Below, piece after piece: positions 1 through 5,887 of a DNA stretch of 13,145 nt; positions within the stretch are counted from its first letter, which is position 1, and every line of letters starts with the position of its first letter. The stretch is from positions 1-13,145 of the forward strand of contig NAVB01002559.1 of the NCBI GenBank assembly GCA_002179805.1, written 5' to 3'. Both the position numbers and the translations under genes were made by a program. The notes below the pieces were generated by a model that worked only from the letters and a program-made list of their open reading frames with translations, did no database searches and had not been told where the DNA came from. This DNA comes from Acanthamoeba lenticulata (lineage: Eukaryota > Discosea > Longamoebia > Acanthamoebidae).

Positions 1-1
1 G

Positions 2-1145
2 GCGTTTTCTGCGATCACAGGCGCTCAAGTCCGTGACGCGCCGATGGACGACGGCGACAACGGCGACGAGAGTGAAGACCGCGACGTGGATGACATTCCG
101 CATACCGACGAAGTGGCCGAGTCCGTGCAGCACTTGGACGTGATCACGATGATCGCCGCCGTGGACCAGGACCTCGCCGAGCTCGAGCTCGAGCGCCAGC
201 ACCAGCGGCGCGACGTTCAGCCACAGGAGGAGGCGGAAGAGGAAGAGGACGTTGAACCTGTGGAGAAGGACGAGAGAGAAGATGAGGACTGCACGCCCCA
301 GTGCGAAGGGCTCCACTGCGGGCCGGACGGCTGCGGCGGCAACTGCGGCTACTGCGAGGCCTTTGAGCACTGCTCGCCGGACGGCCTGTGCGAGTGCACG
401 CCGCAGTGCCTCCCGGACCGCCGCTGCGGCTCGGACTCGTGCAAGTGCGTACCTGCGCCAACTTGACTCGACTTGAGTTTGACTTGGGTTTGACTGTTGT
501 GTTGCAGCGGCCTGTGCGGCGAGTGCCTGGAGGACGAGTTCTGCGACCTGGAGGAGGCCCAGTGCGTCATGTGCGAAGCCACCTGCACGCCCGGCGTGTG
601 CGGCCCGCTCTGCGACGGCCTCAGCTACTGCCCCTGCCCGTGCGTCTCTTTCCTCTCGTACTCTGCCCGCATTCTTTCGATTCCAAGCATTTTCCTCCCT
701 TTTTCTTTCTTTTCTTTCAGGGACGGGCTCGTGTGCGACGAGAGCCACCGGTGCGTGTGCGTGCCCGACTGCCACGGCAAGCCCTGCGGGGCAAGCGACG
801 GCTGCGGCGGGACATGCCGCGTCGGCCCCGCGTGTCCGCCCAACAACAATGGGACCGACCCGGGCGGATGCGTCCCGGCCTGCGCCGGCCGCGCGTGCGG
901 GGACGACGGCTGCGGCGGCTCGTGCGGCGGCTGCCCGGCGGGCCTCGTCTGCCTCGCGTCGGGCCAGTGCGACTGCATCCCAGACTGCGACGGCAAGCAG
1001 TGCGGGGACGACGGCTGCGGCGGCTCGTGCGGCGACTGCGCCGACACGTCGAGCGAGGGCCAGTGCTTCAACGGGCAGTGCTACTGCGACGACTCGTGCG
1101 ACGGCATCGAGTGCGGCTTCAACGCCTGCGGCCGCGTACGTAAAG

Positions 1146-1195
<50 letters not shown>

Positions 1196-2328
1196 AAAGA
1201 ACGAAAAGAATAACGAAAACGAAACGAATGAATGCGTGCAGCCGTGCCCGGGGACGGACGTGGACTGCAGCGAAGCGCGAAAGGCGCACGGCGGCCTCAA
1301 CTTTGTGTGCGGGCGCGACCACAAGTGCGCGTGTGAGCCCACCTGCGACCGCCTGGGCTTCCTCACCTGCGGCCCCGACCACTGCGGCGGTCAATGCGGC
1401 GACTGTCCCTCGAGTGCGCCTCTTCCTCTCTTTTCTTTTCTTTTTTGTTTTTGTTTTTGGTTCTTTTTTGTTTTGTGTCGACAGCGCGGGACTCACTAGC
1501 AGCACAGAGATGCAGTGCTTCAACGACTGGCGCTGCGTCGACGAGCGGGACTCGGGCGTGGCGCTGCGCGGCTTCGAGCTCGTCCTGCGCTACCTGACCA
1601 CGGCCTTTAACTCGACCCGCCGCGATGCCGACGCCGACGCCGACGCCGACATGTCGACGCGCGCCGAGGCCGCCGCGATCGAGCGCGCGTACGCCGTCCT
1701 GCCCCTTGTCGCCGCCACTTTCTCTCGTCGTCATCTTGCTCATATGAACACGCGCGTGCATGTACTCAACAGGCGGTGGTTGAGGCACGTGACGGGTCTG
1801 CTGGGCGTGCCGCATGGGAGCGTGGCGATCCACAACTGGACGCAGACGCGCGTGGTCGAGGACCACACGGAGAACACCGACGCCGTGCACGTCGAGTTCT
1901 CGCTCATGAGCCTGAGCAGCATCGGGCGCCTGGCGCCGCACCACGCCAACAACGCCAGCACCAACAACGCCAGCGCCAGCACCAACGGCTCGCTGGCGAC
2001 GCCGCCGCGCGTGTTTGCCGAGCGGCTCATCAACTCGACGCGCGACGCGGCCGCGCGCCTGAAGGCGTGGGACAACCACGGCTTCTTTGCCGTCGTCGTC
2101 GAGCCCAAGGCCGACAGCGGCGGCGACGGCGGCGGCGGCGGAGGCGGGACGTCGAGCCGGCGGACGCGGTTCCTGACGGTGGTCCTGCTGGGCCTCGCGT
2201 GCGGCTTGGCGGCGCTGACCGTCGTCGTGGTGGCCATCTTGGCGCTCGTGCGGTGGCGGCGGCGACGCTTCCTCCGGACGGGCCTCTCGTGGGTGCTCAC
2301 CGAGGAGGAGGGCCTCTTCCACCTCTGA
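2..2328 (+). CDS. Cys-rich single-pass membrane (surface) protein, 5' partial
   Basis: Model: exons <2-444, 508-639, 721-1135, 1242-1413, 1508-1688, 1773-2328; all phases close. The frame is open to the window edge, and the ATG at 44 opens an acidic segment with no signal peptide, so the true start is probably upstream. Numbered from that ATG (618 aa): acidic residues 1-82; Cys-rich repeats about 83-383 of the form CxPxCxGxxCGxDGCGGxCGxC; then a region with a short LLGV motif and a VHVEFSL strand, possibly SEA-like (inference); an Asn/Ser-rich, N-glycosylation-prone stretch; a transmembrane helix about 567-593; an Arg-rich stop-transfer RWRRRRF and a short acidic tail. Splicing restores Cys spacing at the junctions (for example SDSC-N-GLCGEC across intron 1), which supports the model. 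The fifth intron (1689-1772) is the least certain because its frame is open. This suggests a type I adhesion or sensing protein; ligand unknown. Confidence 0.78.
896..1040 (+). repeat. Tandem Cys-rich coding repeat
   Basis: Two adjacent modules in exon 3 (CVPACAGRACGDDGCGGSCG and CIPDCDGKQCGDDGCGGSCG) share an identical core stretch of more than 30 nucleotides, centred near 900 and 1005. This points to recent duplication or gene conversion of the module. Other modules in the same protein are more diverged. Confidence 0.8.
1148..1195 (+). repeat. Intronic CGAAAA hexanucleotide repeat
   Basis: Eight perfect copies of CGAAAA lie inside the third intron (1136-1241) of the Cys-rich gene, followed by degenerate A-rich copies to about 1225. 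The repeat starts about 12 bases after the GTACGT donor and makes this the longest intron in the window (106 bp). Confidence 0.95.
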
Positions 2329-2368
2329 AGAGAAGGCTGATGATGGTGAAGAAGAAGAAGAAGAAGGG

Positions 2369-2389
2369 TGTTGATGATGAACATCAACA
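2369..2389 (+). terminator. Perfect hairpin in the 3' UTR
   Basis: The arms TGTTGATG and CATCAACA (8 bp) enclose a five-base loop, 41 bases after the stop of the Cys-rich gene. A role in 3' end formation is only inferred. Confidence 0.4.
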
Positions 2390-2813
2390 TGCTTCCTTGA
2401 GGTGTCTGCGTTGTGACCGACCGTAAAGCGCGTTCCTTGCGACGAGCTGCGCAGCCACCTTAACTTTTTATATGCTTGTCTCTGGGCGATTGGCGCAAAC
2501 ATTTCGAACACACGAAACATACGGCAAATCGCTTGGCTAGCGTGCAAGCAAACACATCACTTGGACATGTTGATACACAGGGCTATGTCGGCTCGGCGAG
2601 GCCACTTTCGGCCATTGGGCGAACTCGCGTGGAGGTTATGCTCTCCGACAGGAACTGCCCCTCAACGGACATGGTCAGACGGGATTGAGGGATGCGACGG
2701 GCGCATGGCCACACACATGTTTCCATGTTCTTCTTGGGCTCGTAGGCATGAGCATGGGCTGGTCATGTGAGTTTCCAACGAAAGCAACATGCTGTGGTGT
2801 ACTCACTGCCACA

Positions 2814-2819
2814 TATAAA
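2814..2819 (+). promoter_or_regulatory. TATA box of the lectin gene
   Basis: TATAAA sits in the context CATATAAAAG. About 31 bases downstream is TCATTCA (2841-2847), an initiator-like sequence at the expected distance. Transcription starting near 2845 would give a leader of about 98 nt. No other gene in the window shows so clear a TATA box, which fits a strongly or conditionally expressed gene. Confidence 0.65.
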
Positions 2820-2942
2820 AGAGTGTAGACTTTGTCCTGGTCATTCATCAGCGTGCATACAACAACCCAACAAACACCTTCAACTAGAAGAGCCAGAACA
2901 CTTTCCTGATCATAACAACATCAACAACAACAACAACATAAC

Positions 2943-4229
2943 ATGAAGATGAGCTTCTGGACATTGGCAGCTCTCGTCTTGGCCCTGTGCGCTGTGGCCG
3001 CGACGGCCCAGGACTGCAGGGCGGACATCACCCAGACGTTGGGCAGCTCGTGGACGGTCAACGGCCAGGCCTACTCGCAGTGGAGCGTGACCATCACGGC
3101 CGGCCCCAAGGACGTCAAGTCGCTCACGCTCTCCATGAGCGGCGACTTTGACCAGGTGTGGGAAGTCAACAAGGACGCCAGCGGCCACTACGTCCTGCCC
3201 GACTATGTCATCCAGGGCGGCGGCATCAAGGCTGGCAAGACCCACAACTTTGGCTACATCATCAAGCAGGCCACCCGCTCGACCATCGCCGTCCTCTCGG
3301 TCAACTGCGACTCCGCCGCGCCGTCGCCTTCGAACGTCGTCGCCTCGACCGCGCCCTCGGCCTCGGCTTCGCCTGCCGCGCCGTCGGCTTCGGCCTCTCC
3401 CGCCGCTCCTTCGCCGTCGGCCTCGTCGCAGCCCTCGACCGGCTGCTCGCTGACCACCACCCAGACCGCCCGCTCGGCGGCCAACGGCGGTCAGTGGAAG
3501 GACACCGCCTACACGTACCAGATATATGACCTGGCCATCAACAACGCCGGCAGCAAGGTCGTCACCGACGCCCAGCTGACCTTCACCCTCGGCGCGGGCG
3601 CCTCGTTCTACCAGTTCTGGGGCCTCGACCGCCAGGACGCCTCGCAGACCTTCAAGGTGCCCAACTACGGTGGCGTCCAGGTGGGCTCCTCGCAGAGCGC
3701 TGGCTACGTCATCCGCACGCCCCTGGCCAACGGCTCGCCCGTGGCCCCGACCGTCCATGTCGACTCTGCTTCCTGCTCGGGCAGCAACAACGGCGGCCAG
3801 CAGCCTTCGCCCGCGGCCTCGTCGTCGCCCGCCGCGCCCTCGCCTTCCACCATCGTCGGCTCGCCCCAGCCCAGCGCCAGCGCCAGCCCGGCCCCGAGCG
3901 GCACTTGCAGCGCCTCGGTCTCCATCGTCGCCCGCTCGGGCTCCAACTGGCAGGACGGCTCTGGCTTCAACCAGATCTACGACATCACCATCAAGAACAC
4001 CGGCTCGCGCGCCATCCGCGGCGGTGAGGTCACCTTTGGTCTTGGCCAGGGCGTGAGCATCACCCAGTTCTGGGAGCTCAACCGCAAGACCGCCAACCAG
4101 TTCTCGATCCCGACCACCTACGGCCCGCTCCAGGTCGGCGCTTCCCAGGGCGCTGGCATCGTCTCCACGCGCGCTCAGGCCCCCATCGACACGCCGACCC
4201 TCACCCTGGACTCGGTCACCTGCTACTGA
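2943..4229 (+). CDS. Secreted three-CBM49 cellulose-binding lectin (Luke-type cyst wall protein)
   Basis: The 428-residue protein has a signal peptide (hydrophobic core about 6-20, likely cleavage after ATA at 22). Three beta-jelly-roll CBM49-type modules follow at about 25-122, 168-278 and 322-427, separated by Ser/Pro/Ala linkers (about 124-166 and 280-319). Each module starts and ends near a Cys pair (C25/C122, C168/C278, C322/C427). Module 1 has Trp at 37, 47 and 73; modules 2 and 3 keep two Trp (185/226 and 336/377), with Tyr near the middle position. Known from the family: Acanthamoeba Luke lectins have two or three CBM49s with such linkers, bind cellulose and coat the cyst wall. This matches the three-module form. 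The gene is intronless and rich in C-ending codons, consistent with high expression. Expression during encystation is inferred. Confidence 0.88.
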   Translation: MKMSFWTLAALVLALCAVAATAQDCRADITQTLGSSWTVNGQAYSQWSVTITAGPKDVKSLTLSMSGDFDQVWEVNKDASGHYVLPDYVIQGGGIKAGKTHNFGYIIKQATRSTIAVLSVNCDSAAPSPSNVVASTAPSASASPAAPSASASPAAPSPSASSQPSTGCSLTTTQTARSAANGGQWKDTAYTYQIYDLAINNAGSKVVTDAQLTFTLGAGASFYQFWGLDRQDASQTFKVPNYGGVQVGSSQSAGYVIRTPLANGSPVAPTVHVDSASCSGSNNGGQQPSPAASSSPAAPSPSTIVGSPQPSASASPAPSGTCSASVSIVARSGSNWQDGSGFNQIYDITIKNTGSRAIRGGEVTFGLGQGVSITQFWELNRKTANQFSIPTTYGPLQVGASQGAGIVSTRAQAPIDTPTLTLDSVTCY

Positions 4230-4353
4230 GCCTCGGGATCGCGAGTGCAGTTGCGCTTTCCACAACCTGATGATCAGGCTTTTAGTTTAGCCATTGCTTC
4301 CAGAATGTAGTCTTTTGAGATCATCTCTGCACATAAACAAATGAAAAAAAAAA

Positions 4354-4376
4354 AAGCACAGAGCTCTTCTGTGCTT
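4354..4376 (+). terminator. 9-bp perfect hairpin after the poly-A run
   Basis: The arms AAGCACAGA and TCTGTGCTT enclose a five-base loop (GCTCT). The left arm overlaps the end of the A-run, about 125 bases after the lectin stop. It may mark the 3' end of the lectin transcript; this is inferred from position only. Confidence 0.45.
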
Positions 4377-4406
4377 CTCCCCCAATGCCATTGGCAAAGA
4401 CACTCG

Positions 4407-4427
4407 CAATTTCTACAGAAGAAATTG
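4407..4427 (+). repeat. 8-bp perfect inverted repeat
   Basis: The arms CAATTTCT and AGAAATTG enclose a five-base loop (ACAGA), 41 bases before the PhzF-like start codon. It could be a protein-binding palindrome in the promoter or a transcript hairpin. Confidence 0.5.
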
Positions 4428-4467
4428 TTTACTTGTCTTTTTTGTTCTTTTTTTAATTACACAAAAG

Positions 4468-5714
4468 ATGGAGGTCGTCCAGGTTGACGCATTTGCGTCA
4501 GAGCCCTTCAAGGGCAACCCCGCCGCAGTGTGCTTCCTGCCACCGGAGAGGGGCTGGCCCACGGATGCTTGGCTACAAAATCTTGCCGCTGAGTTGAACC
4601 TCTCCGCAACGGCCTTCTTGCTGCCCGTCAGCACGTCCCTTGGTGCGTGTACACACGCATCACTTGGCCCACTTTGCACAACAACGACGGTCTGCCCTTG
4701 GACTCACGTGCCACGTGACCAGACGCTGCGGACACGCCTGGCGCGCACTACGAGCTGCGGTGGCTGACGCCCACGGTCGAGGTCGAGCTGTGCGGCCACG
4801 CCACGCTGGCGGCAGCCCACGCCCTGTTCGAATCCGGCCGCGTCGCGGCCGACGTTCCGGTCGTGTTCCACACCCGCAAGGACGGGCTCCTCACCGTCGT
4901 GCGACGCGACGATGGTCCGTACTTCTGCGCACGTATGCGCACACGCACGCGCTCACGTGTCTCGCGCAGGTTGGCTCCAAATGGACTTCCCGGCGATGCC
5001 GCCTGACGAGATCACGCCAGACGAGGTGCCCGCCGACCTGCTGCCCGCGCTGGGCCTCGTTGCGCTACCAATGGGACCTCTTGATCGAGCCCGACGTGCC
5101 TTAGGTGGCGCGCAACCAATAGGACCTCTTCTTCAACCCATCGTGACCTCGATGTCGCGCAACCAACGGGACGTCTTCCTCGAGGTGCGTGACGCACGCG
5201 ACGTGTGGATGCTCGTCCCGGACATGGCGCGCCTCGCGGCCGTCCCGGTCCGGTGCGTGGTGGTCACCGCCCAGGCCGGCCTCGCGGCTCTCTCCCACTT
5301 GACAAACGGAGACGCGGTCGACTTTGTGTCGCGCGTGTTCGGGCCGGCCGTCGGCGTCAACGAGGACCCCGTGACCGGTGCGCACCTTTCTCTGATTTCT
5401 CTCTCGGCCACACAGTGTGTCAACGACATGTGCCTCAGGTTCGGCGCACTGCGGTCTGGCACCGTACTGGGCCGGCCGACTGGGCAAGAACGTCTTCCGG
5501 GCCTACCAGGCCTCGCGGCGAGGTGCGTTTGCCTTGCCAGACCTTCTCTCCACAAGCTTGTGGATGCTGCTGCTCACCCTTATCATGCCTCCCGTTGGGC
5601 CGAGTAGGCGGGACTCTGCGGCTGGAGCTTACGCCCGAGGGTCGTACGCTGATCAGTGGCCAGGCCGTGACTGTCTTCCACGCTCGGCTCTGTCGGGCGC
5701 CGGCCTACGCCTGA
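4468..5714 (+). CDS. PhzF-family isomerase/epimerase-like protein
   Basis: Exons 4468-4642, 4723-4914, 4970-5377, 5439-5522 and 5608-5714 give 321 aa; all introns are GT-AG. PhzF signatures in order: N-terminal [17 protein letters not shown]; the NLSATAF block (44-50); [18 protein letters not shown] with His84; [28 protein letters not shown] with Asp255; [17 protein letters not shown]; and a final SGQAVTV strand. The splices at 4914/4970 and 5377/5439 recreate exact family blocks. Known from PhzF: a Glu in the NLSET-type block, an Asp and a His support acid-base isomerisation. Here the Glu position is Ala47 while His84 and Asp255 remain, so catalysis may be altered or lost. About 30 extra residues (about 154-185) come from a tandem DNA repeat. 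Amoebae do not make phenazines, so the substrate is unknown. Confidence 0.9.
5062..5178 (+). repeat. Three tandem copies of a 47-48 bp unit inside the PhzF-like exon 3
   Basis: Units begin at 5062, 5110 and 5157 with GCGCTACCAATGGGACCTCT, GCGCAACCAATAGGACCTCT and GCGCAACCAACGGGACGTCT. The steps are 48 and 47 bases, so copies 1-2 and copy 3 are read in different phases. Copy 3 is read as [10 protein letters not shown], the family-like strand. Read in that phase, copy 1 gives RYQWDLLIE, but copy 2 has stops. Confidence 0.8.
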
Positions 5715-5887
5715 AGAAAGAACTCGTCTCGGCGCAAGAAGAAGATGAATGTCGAGCTTGAACTCGAGTATTCTTCTTATTTTTGACAAATGAAGTTTTT
5801 TTTAAATTCTCAGAACTGGTTCTCCAAATTACTCTTCGCTTCAAGGTTAGTCGCGTCGTGGTCGCCGGGCCAGCAAGATGAAGCGAA
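5715..5887. other. Short intergenic promoter region
   Basis: The 173 bases between two same-strand genes are T/A-rich around 5770-5815, with a run of eight T at about 5797-5804. No clear TATA box or polyadenylation hexamer was seen. Confidence 0.6.

Larger units (their letters stand above)
2329..2942. other. Intergenic region: 3' end of Cys-rich gene and promoter/leader of lectin gene
   Basis: The 614 bases between two same-strand genes hold no convincing coding sequence. The short open frames near 2476-2770 have no family features or coding bias. Just after the upstream stop there is a GAA run (about 2347-2366) and a perfect hairpin (2369-2389). The right end holds a TATA box and an A/C-rich leader ending in CAA repeats before the lectin ATG. 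Confidence 0.75.
4230..4467. other. Intergenic region with A-run and clustered inverted repeats
   Basis: This AT-richer spacer separates two same-strand genes. It contains a 12-A run (4344-4355), perfect hairpins at 4354-4376 and 4407-4427, a short CCAAT/ATTGG inverted repeat at 4382-4394, and a T-rich tract (about 4428-4455) just before the next ATG. It should carry the lectin 3' end and the PhzF-like promoter. No canonical AATAAA was seen. Confidence 0.7.

Noticed and set aside
1363..2547. Minus-strand open frame of about 390 codons opposite the Cys-rich gene
   Set aside because: Arg/Ala/Gln-rich composition without domains; it spans plus-strand introns and the intergenic region.
2476..2770. 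Two overlapping short plus-strand open frames in the lectin upstream region
   Set aside because: About 70 codons each, unbiased composition, no signal peptide or motif, and they lie in a region better explained as promoter.
2910..4265. Long minus-strand open frame of about 450 codons opposite the lectin
   Set aside because: It is an antisense shadow of GC-rich, codon-biased sequence: Gly/Arg/Ala-rich, with no family motif, while the plus strand encodes a signal peptide and three CBM49 modules.
4468..5714. PhzF-like gene as a frameshifted pseudogene
   Set aside because: The apparent frame changes all coincide with GT-AG introns of 55-85 bases, and the phases close to rebuild conserved PhzF blocks.
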